Notes under the pieces: model-generated | Databases searched by the model: none | Told to the model about the DNA's origin: nothing | What the model saw: only the letters and a program-made list of their open reading frames with translations | Made by a program: the position numbers and the translations under genes | Assembly: GCF_020616555.1 (NCBI RefSeq) | Contig: NZ_CP085173.1 | Span: forward strand, 8,138,001 to 8,202,000 | DNA from: Streptomyces longhuiensis | Lineage (GTDB): Bacteria > Actinomycetota > Actinomycetes > Streptomycetales > Streptomycetaceae | Direction of reading: 5' to 3' | Length of the DNA: 64,000 nt | Shown: positions 7,867 to 15,604 of the stretch, one piece after another | Layout of the letters: the number at the start of each line of letters is the position of its first letter | Numbering within the stretch: the first letter of the stretch is position 1

Positions 7867-8583
7867 ATGACCACGAACGACGCCACCACCACCGCGGGAG
7901 CCGCGGCACCCGCCGGCAGGACCCGCGGCAAAGTCCCCGGCGAGGGCAGCTTCTGGCTCTCGGAATGGGCCTTCCCGCTCTTCGTGGCGGCCCTGGCGGC
8001 CGGCATCTTCGCCGGCACGCACCTGTACTACGTCTACCGCACCGGCACCTTCAGCGACGTCGCCGTCACCGCCATGCTCAAGGGCGGTATGGACAGCGGG
8101 AGTTACGGGGCGGCGGCGGCCTTCGGCGCCGGCTTCCTGTTCGCCCGGATCATCGAGGGGCCGATGGTCGGCATCCTCGACATCGGCGGCTCGCTGCAGA
8201 CCGGTGTCGGCATCGGCATCCCCGCGATGCTGCTGGCCGCCGGGATCACCGCCCCTCTGGAGCACTTCTGGCTGGCCCTGCCCACCGGCGCCCTGCTGGG
8301 CGCGCTGATCGGCGCCCTGATCCTCGCCATCCGGCGGGCCACGGTGAACTCGGCGGGCGGCACCTCCACCTTCGGCGCCGACGTGATGATGGGCGCCGGA
8401 AACTCCGCCGGCCGCTATCTGGGCCCCCTGGTGATCATCGCCGCGGCCACCGCCTCCCTCCCCGTGGGCCTCGGCTCCACCCTCGGCGCCGCGCTCTTCT
8501 ACTGGTGGAAGAAGCCCCTGACCGGCGGCGCCATCCTCGGCGCCATGCTCTTCGGGCTCTTCTTCCCCATCGCCGGCACCTAG
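7867..8583 (+). CDS. DUF4310 family membrane protein
   Basis: A 238-residue integral membrane protein. A hydrophilic N-terminal tail of about 35 residues is followed by about six hydrophobic segments, with glycine-rich stretches (DIGGSLQTGVGIGIPAM, GADVMMGAGNSAGRYLG). It matches DUF4310 (EF_0833 type), the usual partner of DUF4311. There is no ATP-binding cassette and no recognisable PTS IIC signature, so if it is a transporter it belongs to a class not described mechanistically. It is separated from DUF4311 by 13 bases. Confidence 0.82.
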   Translation: MTTNDATTTAGAAAPAGRTRGKVPGEGSFWLSEWAFPLFVAALAAGIFAGTHLYYVYRTGTFSDVAVTAMLKGGMDSGSYGAAAAFGAGFLFARIIEGPMVGILDIGGSLQTGVGIGIPAMLLAAGITAPLEHFWLALPTGALLGALIGALILAIRRATVNSAGGTSTFGADVMMGAGNSAGRYLGPLVIIAAATASLPVGLGSTLGAALFYWWKKPLTGGAILGAMLFGLFFPIAGT

Positions 8584-8652
8584 AGACTCCCGGCGCGCCC
8601 CGAAGAAGTCGGCCCCACCCCGCACATGGATCCGCTCTCCACGAAAGGCACC

Positions 8653-10206
8653 ATGAACACGCTCTACGAGGACCTCGGCCTCACCCACGCCATCAACGCC
8701 AGCGGCAAGATGACCGCCCTCGGCGGCAGCCGGCTCGACGACCGCGTGATCGCCGCCATGGGCGAGGCCGCCCGCGGCCATGTGGTGATGGACGACCTGC
8801 TGGTGGCCGCGGGCCGGGAACTCGCCCGCGCCACCGGCACCGAGGACGCCTGCCCCACCACCGGCGCCGCGGCCGGCATCGCCATCGCGGTCGCCGCCCT
8901 CATCGCCGGCACCGACCCGGCCCGCACGGAGCGACTGCCCGACGCCGGCGGCGCGCCCGACGAGGTGGTGCTGCAGAAGGGGCACGCCGTCCACTTCGGC
9001 GCCTCCGTGTGCCAGATGATCGCCATCGGGGGCGGCCGTCCCGTCGAGGTCGGCGCCGTCAACAAGGCACGGGCCGAGCACTTCACCGCCGCGATCACCG
9101 ACCGCACCGCGGCTCTCCTGTATGTCCAGTCGCACCACGCGGTTCAGAAGGGCCAGGTACCGCTGGAGACGGTGGTGGCCATCGGGCGCGAGCACGGTAT
9201 CCCGGTGATCGTGGACGCGGCGGCCGAGGAGGACCTGCGCCGCTGGCCGGCCACCGGCGCCGACCTGGTCGTCTACAGCGGGGGCAAGGCCATCGGGGGC
9301 CCCACCTCCGGACTGATCTGCGGACCGGCCGACCTGATCGCCGCGTGCCGCGCACAGTACGGCGGCATCGGGCGGCCGATGAAGGTCGGCAAGGAAACCG
9401 TCCTCGGCCTCGTACAGGCGGTGCGCGACTACGGCACCGCGGCCGGCGCCGTCGACCCGGAGCAGCAGCAGGCCCGCATGACACGGCTCGCCGAGCGCGT
9501 CGACGGGCTGCCGGGACTCTCCGCGCGCGTCGTCCGCGACGAGGCGGGCCGGCTCATCCACCGGGCGGAACTGACCGTCGACCCGGAGGAGGCGGGCCGG
9601 AACGCGACCGAGCTCGCCGCGGAGCTGGCACAGGGGCAGCCGCCCGTGTTCCTGCGGGACCACCACGCCGCCACCGGCAGGCTGGCCATCGACCCCCGGC
9701 CGCTGACTCCGCAGGAGGAAGAGGAGATCGTGGCCCGGCTCACCGGGATCCTGGGCGGCGCGCGGGCGGCCGCCGGGCCCCGCGGTCACGGAGAGCAGGC
9801 AGAGACCGGGCGGACATCGGCACCGGACCAGCAGGACGCGCAGGTGAGCGGTCGGCCGGCAGCCGGGACAACGCCCGACGGGGCGGCGGACGCGGACGGC
9901 ACGGCGACGCCGGTGGCGCCCTTGGAGCGCCGCCTCGTGGTGACCGAGGCGGCGGGGCTGCACGCCCGGCCGGCGGCGGCCTTCGCCCAGGCCGCAGGCC
10001 GCAGCACGGCAGCCGTGACGGTACGCCGAGCCGGTGCCGAAGGCAGCTCCGAGGCCGACACACGCGAGGTCCCGGCCCGCAGCGTGCTGTCCCTGATGTC
10101 GCTCAACATCCGTTCCGGCGAGGAGATCGTCCTCACCGCGCGCGGCGAAGGGGCGGCCGAGGCACTCGCCGAGCTGGCAGCCATCGCCGCCCCCGAACCC
10201 TCGTGA
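8653..10206 (+). CDS. DgaE-like PLP ammonia lyase fused to an HPr domain
   Basis: A 517-residue two-domain protein. Residues 1 to about 370 form a SelA-like fold-type-I PLP enzyme of the DgaE group (INASGKMTALG; probable PLP lysine in SGGKAIGGPTSG). Salmonella DgaE removes ammonia from D-glucosaminate-6-phosphate to give 2-keto-3-deoxygluconate-6-phosphate. After a low-complexity linker (about 375-423), residues 424-517 are a complete HPr domain: GLHARPAA with the phosphorylatable His437, and ARSVLSLMSL with Ser477 where the regulatory serine of Gram-positive HPr would be. The loop between them is about nine residues longer than in B. subtilis HPr. ATG 8653 is chosen over ATG 8626 because AAAGG precedes it and the family starts there. 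Confidence 0.88.
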   Translation: MNTLYEDLGLTHAINASGKMTALGGSRLDDRVIAAMGEAARGHVVMDDLLVAAGRELARATGTEDACPTTGAAAGIAIAVAALIAGTDPARTERLPDAGGAPDEVVLQKGHAVHFGASVCQMIAIGGGRPVEVGAVNKARAEHFTAAITDRTAALLYVQSHHAVQKGQVPLETVVAIGREHGIPVIVDAAAEEDLRRWPATGADLVVYSGGKAIGGPTSGLICGPADLIAACRAQYGGIGRPMKVGKETVLGLVQAVRDYGTAAGAVDPEQQQARMTRLAERVDGLPGLSARVVRDEAGRLIHRAELTVDPEEAGRNATELAAELAQGQPPVFLRDHHAATGRLAIDPRPLTPQEEEEIVARLTGILGGARAAAGPRGHGEQAETGRTSAPDQQDAQVSGRPAAGTTPDGAADADGTATPVAPLERRLVVTEAAGLHARPAAAFAQAAGRSTAAVTVRRAGAEGSSEADTREVPARSVLSLMSLNIRSGEEIVLTARGEGAAEALAELAAIAAPEPS

Positions 10207-10238
10207 CTCCGCCCCGCCCATCGAAGGACCTCCCCGCC

Positions 10239-10835
10239 ATGTCTCTCACCCCCGCCGTCCAGAGCGTCGTCGACCACCTCCAGCAGGCCCGCGCCGTGCC
10301 GACCGTACGGGCGGCCGACGCCGACGCCGCCTACGCACTGGCCCGCGAACTGCTCGACGCCGGTTTCACCACCTTCGAATTCACGGCCACCACCCCCGGC
10401 TGGGAGGGCCTGGTGAAGAGCTGGCGCCAGGAGTTCCCGCAGGCGGTGTTCGGACTCGGCACGGTGACCTCGCCGCGGATCGCCGAGCAGGCGCTGGCCG
10501 CCGGCGCGTCGTTCCTGGTCAGCCCGTTCCAGGTGCCGGACGTCCGTTCCGTCGCGGACGACGCCGACCGGCTGCTGGTCGAGGGTGGTCTGACCCCCTC
10601 CGAACTGCGCACCGCCGCCGAACGCGGGGTGGCGAAGCTCTTCCCGGCACACATCGGGGGTGTCGCCTACCTCAAGTCGTTGCTCGCCGTACTGCCCGGC
10701 GCGCGGATCATGGCGACCGGCGGAATCACCGTGGACAACACGGCCGAGTGGCTTGCAGCCGGCGCCTTCACCGTCAGCATCGGCAGCGACATCAGGGGCA
10801 ACGCCGCCAGGTTGCGCACCCTCCTCGACGGCTGA
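10239..10835 (+). CDS. eda: KDPG/KHG-type aldolase (Eda family)
   Basis: A 198-residue class I aldolase. The Schiff-base lysine lies in AKLFPA, equivalent to KFFPA of E. coli Eda; the phosphate loop is MATGGI and a glycine-rich end follows. It would split a 2-keto-3-deoxy sugar acid, possibly phosphorylated, into pyruvate and an aldehyde such as glyceraldehyde-3-phosphate. That follows directly from the product expected of the DgaE-like lyase. Related DUF4310-4312 clusters usually carry a DgaF/EF_0839-type aldolase, so this family member is a functional substitute or a variant. It is the last gene of the operon, 32 bases after the lyase. Confidence 0.87.
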   Translation: MSLTPAVQSVVDHLQQARAVPTVRAADADAAYALARELLDAGFTTFEFTATTPGWEGLVKSWRQEFPQAVFGLGTVTSPRIAEQALAAGASFLVSPFQVPDVRSVADDADRLLVEGGLTPSELRTAAERGVAKLFPAHIGGVAYLKSLLAVLPGARIMATGGITVDNTAEWLAAGAFTVSIGSDIRGNAARLRTLLDG

Positions 10836-10900
10836 GCGAAGCCGAGGGGGGGTGCCGGGCACGGGGGGCACGGGGGAGGCTTTCGCTGGGCGGGACCGCC

Positions 10901-10955
10901 TGAACGATCAACCCGGGGGACCGTTTGAACGATCAAAAGGGGGCCGGGTTAGCAT
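10901..10955 (+). promoter_or_regulatory. Promoter with direct-repeat operator upstream of gap
   Basis: TGAACGATCAA occurs twice, at 10901-10911 and 10926-10936, with starts 25 bases apart. The second copy forms the inverted repeat TTTGA-ACGA-TCAAA (10924-10937) and overlaps a possible -35 element TTGAAC (10925-10930). A -10-like TAGCAT lies at 10950-10955, with a somewhat long 19-base spacer. A regulator bound at the repeats would control gap transcription. The regulator is not identified. Confidence 0.6.
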
Positions 10956-10986
10956 ATGAGCGCCGCCTAGCTCGAAAGATAAACCT

Positions 10987-12432
10987 GTGACTGTCAAAGA
11001 CGACTCGTTCACCAACTGGAAGAACCGCGAGGAGATCGCGGAGTCGATGATCCCGATCATCGGGAAGATGCACAGGGAGCGGGACGTCACCGTCCTGCTC
11101 CACAGCCGCTCCTTGGTGAACAAGTCGGTGGTGAGCATCCTCAAGACCCACCGGTTCGCCCGCCAGATCGCCGGCGAGGAACTGTCGGTCACCGAGACGA
11201 TGCCGTTCCTGCAGGCGCTGGCCGCGCTCGACCTCGGCCCGTCGCAGATCGACATCGGCCTGCTCGCCGAGGCGCACCGGGCCGACGACCGGGGTCTCTC
11301 GGTCGAGGAGTTCACCGCCGACGCGGTCTCCGGCGCCACGGGTGAGAACAAGATCGAGCGCCGCCAGGCGCGTGACGTCGTCCTCTACGGCTTCGGCCGC
11401 ATCGGCCGCCTCGTCGCCCGCCTGCTCATCGAGAAGGCCGGCTCCGGCAACGGACTGCGGCTGCGCGCCATCGTCGTCCGCGGCGGTGGCGACCAGGATC
11501 TCGTGAAGCGTGCCTCCCTGCTGCGCCGCGACTCCATCCACGGCCAGTTCAACGGCACGATCACCGTCGACGAGGCGAACAGCACGATCGTCGCCAACGG
11601 CAACGAGATCAAGGTCATCTACGCCAACGACCCGTCCGAGGTCGACTACACGGCGTACGGCATCAACGACGCCATCCTGATCGACAACACCGGCAAGTGG
11701 CGTGACCGCGAGGGCCTGTCGAAGCACCTCCGTCCTGGCATCGAGAAGGTCGTCCTGACCGCTCCGGGCAAGGGCGACGTCCCGAACATCGTGCACGGCG
11801 TCAACCACGACATGATCAAGCCGGACGAGCAGATCCTGTCCTGCGCGTCCTGCACCACCAACGCGATCGTCCCCCCGCTGAAGGCGATGGACGACGAGTA
11901 CGGGGTGCTGCGCGGCCACGTGGAGACCGTCCACTCGTTCACCAACGACCAGAACCTGCTGGACAATTACCACAAGGCCGACCGCCGCGGCCGCTCCGCG
12001 CCGCTCAACATGGTCATCACCGAGACCGGCGCCGCCTCCGCCGTCGCCAAGGCGCTGCCCGACCTCAAGGCGCCGATCACCGGCAGCTCGATCCGCGTGC
12101 CCGTGCCGGACGTCTCGATCGCGATCCTCAGCCTGCGCCTCGGCCGCGAGACCACCCGCGAGGAGGTCCTCGACCACCTCCGCGACGTCTCGCTGAACTC
12201 GCCGCTCAAGCGCCAGATCGACTTCACCACCGCCCCCGACGCCGTCTCCATGGACTTCGTCGGCTCGCGCCACGCCTCCATCGTGGACGCCGGTGCCACC
12301 AAGGTCGACGGCGACAACGCGATCCTCTACCTCTGGTACGACAACGAGTTCGGCTACTCGTGCCAGGTCATCCGCGTAGTCCAGCACGTCTCCGGGGTGG
12401 AGTACCCGACCTTCCCGGTCCCGACCGCGTAA
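10987..12432 (+). CDS. gap: Glyceraldehyde-3-phosphate dehydrogenase, long actinobacterial form
   Basis: A 481-residue enzyme oxidising glyceraldehyde-3-phosphate. Residues about 128-475 are the classical Gap fold: nucleotide-binding GFGRIGRLVARL, catalytic SCASCTTNAIVP with the active Cys, and the C-terminal WYDNEFGYSCQVIRVV. The first 125 residues are an extension found in this long form, which is typical of Streptomyces and differs from the usual 335-residue glycolytic enzyme. GTG start at 10987. It follows the aldolase operon by 151 bases with its own promoter. It could process aldolase-derived glyceraldehyde-3-phosphate, but position alone does not prove that link. Confidence 0.92.
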   Translation: MTVKDDSFTNWKNREEIAESMIPIIGKMHRERDVTVLLHSRSLVNKSVVSILKTHRFARQIAGEELSVTETMPFLQALAALDLGPSQIDIGLLAEAHRADDRGLSVEEFTADAVSGATGENKIERRQARDVVLYGFGRIGRLVARLLIEKAGSGNGLRLRAIVVRGGGDQDLVKRASLLRRDSIHGQFNGTITVDEANSTIVANGNEIKVIYANDPSEVDYTAYGINDAILIDNTGKWRDREGLSKHLRPGIEKVVLTAPGKGDVPNIVHGVNHDMIKPDEQILSCASCTTNAIVPPLKAMDDEYGVLRGHVETVHSFTNDQNLLDNYHKADRRGRSAPLNMVITETGAASAVAKALPDLKAPITGSSIRVPVPDVSIAILSLRLGRETTREEVLDHLRDVSLNSPLKRQIDFTTAPDAVSMDFVGSRHASIVDAGATKVDGDNAILYLWYDNEFGYSCQVIRVVQHVSGVEYPTFPVPTA

Positions 12433-12440
12433 GCCTTGAC

Positions 12441-12490
12441 AGCCCGAGGGGGCCCGGCCGTTCCGACGGCCGGGCCCCCTCGGGCTTTTG
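12441..12490. terminator. Bidirectional terminator between gap and aminopeptidase P
   Basis: Perfect 20-base arms at 12441-12460 and 12467-12486 around a six-base loop, followed by TTTT. It separates convergent genes (gap forward, the peptidase gene reverse), and its symmetry suits termination from both sides. Confidence 0.9.
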
Positions 12491-12507
12491 TCACAGCGGC
12501 GGGACCC

Positions 12508-14004
12508 TTACCGGTCGCCCGCGAGCGTGCGCATCCACGCCTCGACCTCGTCCGCCGACCGCGGCAGGCCGGCCGACAGGTTCTCCGTGCCGTCGGCCGT
12601 GACCAGGAGGTCGTCCTCGATCCGCACGCCGATGCCGCGGTACTCCTCCGGCACCGACAGATCGTCGGGCTGGAAGTACAGGCCGGGCTCGACCGTCAGC
12701 ACCATGCCGGGTTCCAGTGGACCGCCCACGTACGACTCCGTGCGCGCGGCAGCACAGTCGTGGACGTCGAGGCCGAGCATGTGGCCGGTGCCCGCCATGG
12801 TGAAGCGCCGCTGGAGACCGAGTTCGAAGACCCGCTCCGGGTCGCCCTCCAGCAGGCCCCACTCCACGAGCTTGCCCGCCATGTATCGCTGCGCCGCGTC
12901 GTGGAAGTCGCGGTAGGCCGCACCCGGCTTCACGGCGGCGATGCCCGCCTCCTGGGCCTCGTACACCGCGTCGTAGATCTTGCGCTGGAGCGGCGTGAAC
13001 GTGCCGCTGATCGGGAGCGTGCGCGTCACGTCCGCGGTGTACAGGGTGTGGGTCTCCACGCCCGCGTCCAGGAGCAGGAGCTCACCGGGGCGCACCGGTC
13101 CGTCGTTCTGCTCCCAGTGCATGATCGTGGCGTGCTCGCCGGCCGCGCAGATCGAGCCGTAGCCGACGGCGTTGCCCTCCAGGCGGGCGCGGCGGAAGAA
13201 GGTGCCCTCGATCCAGCGCTCCGAGGTCGCGATCGCCGTGGCCAGCTCCCGTACGACATCGGTGAATCCGCGCACCGTGGAGTCGACGGCTTTGCGCAGC
13301 TCGCCGATCTCCCACTCGTCCTTGACCAGGCGCAGCTCGGACAGTGCCTCCTCCAGTCCGGCGTCTCGCTCCGCCTCCGTCGTCACGGCGGCCTCGAGGG
13401 CCGGGTCGTGGCCGCGGACGATGCGGGTCGGCGCCTCGGGCGCGGCCGACAGTTCGGCGGCGGCGTCGCGGATGTCGCGGCAGGGCAGGCCGAGGACCAG
13501 TTCCGACTCGGCGAGGCTGCGGCGCCGGCCCATCCACAGCTCGGACGTCATGCCGGTCCAGAACTCGTCGGTGTCACGGCTGTCGCGGGGGAGCAGATAG
13601 AGGTGGACGTCGTGCCCGCCGGCGACGCGCGGCTCGAACACGACGGCGCTGTCCCGCGCCTGATCTCCCGTCAGATGCACATACGCCGAGTACGGGCGGA
13701 ACGGGTAGTAGCTGTCGTTCGAGCGGATCTTGAGCTTGCCGGACGGGATCACCAAGCGCTCGCCCGGGAACCGCGCGGACAGGGCGGCGCGGCGACCGGC
13801 GGCGTACGGCGCCTGCTCGTCCTGCCGCAGGTCACGCTGCTCGGTGTCGGCCCAGCCCGTCCGCATCAGGGCGGAGAGCTCGTCGGACAGGCCCGCGTAG
13901 AGGCCGTTCTTGCGTCCCGTGGGCCGGGGTTGGGCCTCGGGCTGTGTCGTGGGCTGTGACGTCGCCTGAGTCGTGGGCTGTGGCCTGGGCTCGGAGGAGG
14001 ACAC
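12508..14004 (-). CDS. pepP: Xaa-Pro aminopeptidase (aminopeptidase P, M24B)
   Basis: A 498-residue cytoplasmic metallopeptidase that removes the N-terminal residue of peptides whose second residue is proline or hydroxyproline. An aminopeptidase-P N-terminal domain precedes a pita-bread catalytic domain. The metal ligands are visible in LLLDAGVETHTLYTADVTR (two Asp), GTGHMLGLDVHD (His), LTVEPGLYF (Glu) and GVRIEDD (Glu). The first 30 residues are a Pro/Thr/Gln-rich tail with repeated QPTTQ. GTG start. It is divergent, by 98 bases, from the hydroxyproline catabolic genes, consistent with feeding them from collagen-type peptides, although pepP genes also occur alone. Confidence 0.92.
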   Translation of the reverse strand: MSSSEPRPQPTTQATSQPTTQPEAQPRPTGRKNGLYAGLSDELSALMRTGWADTEQRDLRQDEQAPYAAGRRAALSARFPGERLVIPSGKLKIRSNDSYYPFRPYSAYVHLTGDQARDSAVVFEPRVAGGHDVHLYLLPRDSRDTDEFWTGMTSELWMGRRRSLAESELVLGLPCRDIRDAAAELSAAPEAPTRIVRGHDPALEAAVTTEAERDAGLEEALSELRLVKDEWEIGELRKAVDSTVRGFTDVVRELATAIATSERWIEGTFFRRARLEGNAVGYGSICAAGEHATIMHWEQNDGPVRPGELLLLDAGVETHTLYTADVTRTLPISGTFTPLQRKIYDAVYEAQEAGIAAVKPGAAYRDFHDAAQRYMAGKLVEWGLLEGDPERVFELGLQRRFTMAGTGHMLGLDVHDCAAARTESYVGGPLEPGMVLTVEPGLYFQPDDLSVPEEYRGIGVRIEDDLLVTADGTENLSAGLPRSADEVEAWMRTLAGDR

Positions 14005-14067
14005 GGTGCACCCTTCTGCTGTGTTCCGTAGGGGTTTCGGCTGAGCTGCCTGTCAGCCTAGTGACCC

Positions 14068-14096
14068 TTGGCGCGCTTGGGAACATGTGACATAGT
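14068..14096 (+). promoter_or_regulatory. Promoter and regulator-motif site of the hydroxyproline operon
   Basis: TTGGCG at 14068-14073 and CATAGT at 14091-14096 are 17 bases apart. The -10 ends only six bases before the GTG at 14103, which implies a leaderless or nearly leaderless mRNA. CATGTGACATA (14084-14094) straddles the -10. Its reverse strand carries ATGTCAC, also present before the deaminase gene and the GntR gene. Confidence 0.6.
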
Positions 14097-14102
14097 ACTG
14101 CC

Positions 14103-15269
14103 GTGACTACGCGGCTGACCTGCGATGTTGTAGTGGTCGGTGCCGGAATGGTGGGCGCTGCCTGTGCCCTCTATGCGGCGCGGGCGGGGCATTCCGTCGC
14201 CCTGGTGGACCGGGGCCCCGTGGCCGGAGGCACCACCGGCGCGGGGGAGGGGAACCTGCTCGTCTCCGACAAGGAACCCGGACCGGAGCTCGAACTCGCC
14301 CTGCTTTCCTCCCGGTTGTGGTCCGAACTCACCGCCGAGCCGGGGGTGGCCGAGGCCGTCGAGTTCGAGGCCAAGGGCGGAGTCGTCGTGGCGTCGTCCG
14401 GCGAAGGCCTGGCCGCACTGGAGAAGTTCGCCGCGCAGCAGCGCGACTCCGGTGTCGACGCGCGCGCCGTCACGGCCGACGAGCTCTACGTTCTCGAACC
14501 GGAACTCGCCCCCGGAATGCCGGGCGGCGTCCACTACCCGCAGGACGCCCAGGTGATGCCCACACTGGCCGCCGCGCACCTCGTACGCCTGGCGCGCGCG
14601 GCGGGAGCACGGCTGCTGACCGGCGCGCCCGTCACCGAGGTGCTCCGGTCGGCGGACGGTTCCGTACGAGGCGTCCGCACCGGCGGGGGCGAGATCCACG
14701 CCCCCGCCGTCGTGAACGCGGCCGGCACCTGGGGCGGCGAGCTGGCCGCACTCGCCGGGGTCCGGCTGCCGGTGCTGCCGCGGCGCGGCTTCGTCCTCGT
14801 CACCGAGCCGCTGCCGCGCCTGGTCCGGCACAAGGTGTACGCCGCCGACTACGTGGCCGACGTGGCGAGCGACTCCGCCGCACTGCAGACCTCACCGGTC
14901 GTCGAGGGCACCGCGGCCGGTCCCGTACTGATCGGCGCGAGCCGCGAACGCGTCGGCTTCGACCGCACGTTCTCGCTGCCCGTCGTACGGTCCCTCGCGG
15001 CGGGGGCGGCGCGGCTGTTCCCCTTCCTGGAGAGCGTCCGCGTGATGCGGTCCTACCTGGGTTTCCGCCCGTACATGCCCGATCATCTGCCGGCGATCGG
15101 CCCGGACGCGCGCGTGCCCGGCCTCTTCCACGCCTGTGGACACGAGGGCGCCGGCATCGGACTCGCCACAGGAACAGGGCACTTGATCGCCGGGGCGCTC
15201 GGCGGCGGACGGCTGGATCCCGCGCTCGCGCCGTTCCGCCCGGACCGGTTCCCCGAGGAGGCGTCGTGA
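14103..15269 (+). CDS. D-hydroxyproline dehydrogenase, DAAO-like FAD subunit
   Basis: A 388-residue FAD oxidoreductase of the D-amino-acid/sarcosine oxidase fold. The dinucleotide-binding motif VVVGAGMVGAACALYAARAG is at residues 8-27 and the FAD-binding end ACGHEGAGIGLATGTG is near 340. With the next two genes it forms a three-subunit dehydrogenase of the type that oxidises cis-4-hydroxy-D-proline to 1-pyrroline-4-hydroxy-2-carboxylate (PaD-HypDH type; related to HcnABC). The deaminase and epimerase downstream support this over sarcosine or proline as substrate. Its TGA overlaps the next GTG. Confidence 0.85.
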   Translation: MTTRLTCDVVVVGAGMVGAACALYAARAGHSVALVDRGPVAGGTTGAGEGNLLVSDKEPGPELELALLSSRLWSELTAEPGVAEAVEFEAKGGVVVASSGEGLAALEKFAAQQRDSGVDARAVTADELYVLEPELAPGMPGGVHYPQDAQVMPTLAAAHLVRLARAAGARLLTGAPVTEVLRSADGSVRGVRTGGGEIHAPAVVNAAGTWGGELAALAGVRLPVLPRRGFVLVTEPLPRLVRHKVYAADYVADVASDSAALQTSPVVEGTAAGPVLIGASRERVGFDRTFSLPVVRSLAAGAARLFPFLESVRVMRSYLGFRPYMPDHLPAIGPDARVPGLFHACGHEGAGIGLATGTGHLIAGALGGGRLDPALAPFRPDRFPEEAS

Positions 15270-15604
15270 ACAGCAAGCGCACACCACTGGATCTCGTGAG
15301 GGCCGAGCCCGAGCCCGCGCACACCGCCACGTTCGACGGCACGCAGCTCGCGGTGCTGCCCGGGCAGACCGTCGCCGCGGCACTGTGGTCGGCGGGCGTC
15401 ACCGCCTGGCGCACCACGCGCGGCACGGGCGAGCCGCGAGGGGTCTTCTGCGGCATCGGCGTCTGCTTCGACTGCCTCGTGACCGTCAACGGCCGCCCCA
15501 ACCAACGGGCTTGCCTCGTACGGGCAGAACCCGGCGACGACATCCGCACTCAGCACGGCACCGGACACGACGACTCGGCGGAGGGGAGGGGCCATGAGTC
15601 GTAA
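15266..15604 (+). CDS. D-hydroxyproline dehydrogenase, [2Fe-2S] small subunit
   Basis: A 112-residue ferredoxin-like protein with CGIGVCFDC plus a later Cys in NQRACLV, the cysteine set for a plant-type [2Fe-2S] cluster. It resembles HcnA and the gamma subunit of the heteromeric hydroxyproline dehydrogenase and passes electrons between the two flavoprotein subunits. GTG start, overlapping the previous stop (GTGA). The last codons overlap the start of the next gene by eleven bases, so the three subunit genes form one translationally linked unit. Confidence 0.87.
   Translation: MNSKRTPLDLVRAEPEPAHTATFDGTQLAVLPGQTVAAALWSAGVTAWRTTRGTGEPRGVFCGIGVCFDCLVTVNGRPNQRACLVRAEPGDDIRTQHGTGHDDSAEGRGHES

Noticed and set aside
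7965..10238. Long plus-strand frame running into the aldolase gene
   Set aside because: Residues before MSLTPAVQ are low-complexity Arg/His/Pro translation of the DUF4310 and lyase genes in the wrong frame. The aldolase starts at 10239 after GAAGGA.
10987..12432. gap as ninth gene of the DUF4310-4312 operon
   Set aside because: It has a separate promoter-like region with different repeats 151 bases after the aldolase, and this long gap form occurs in Streptomyces independently of such operons.
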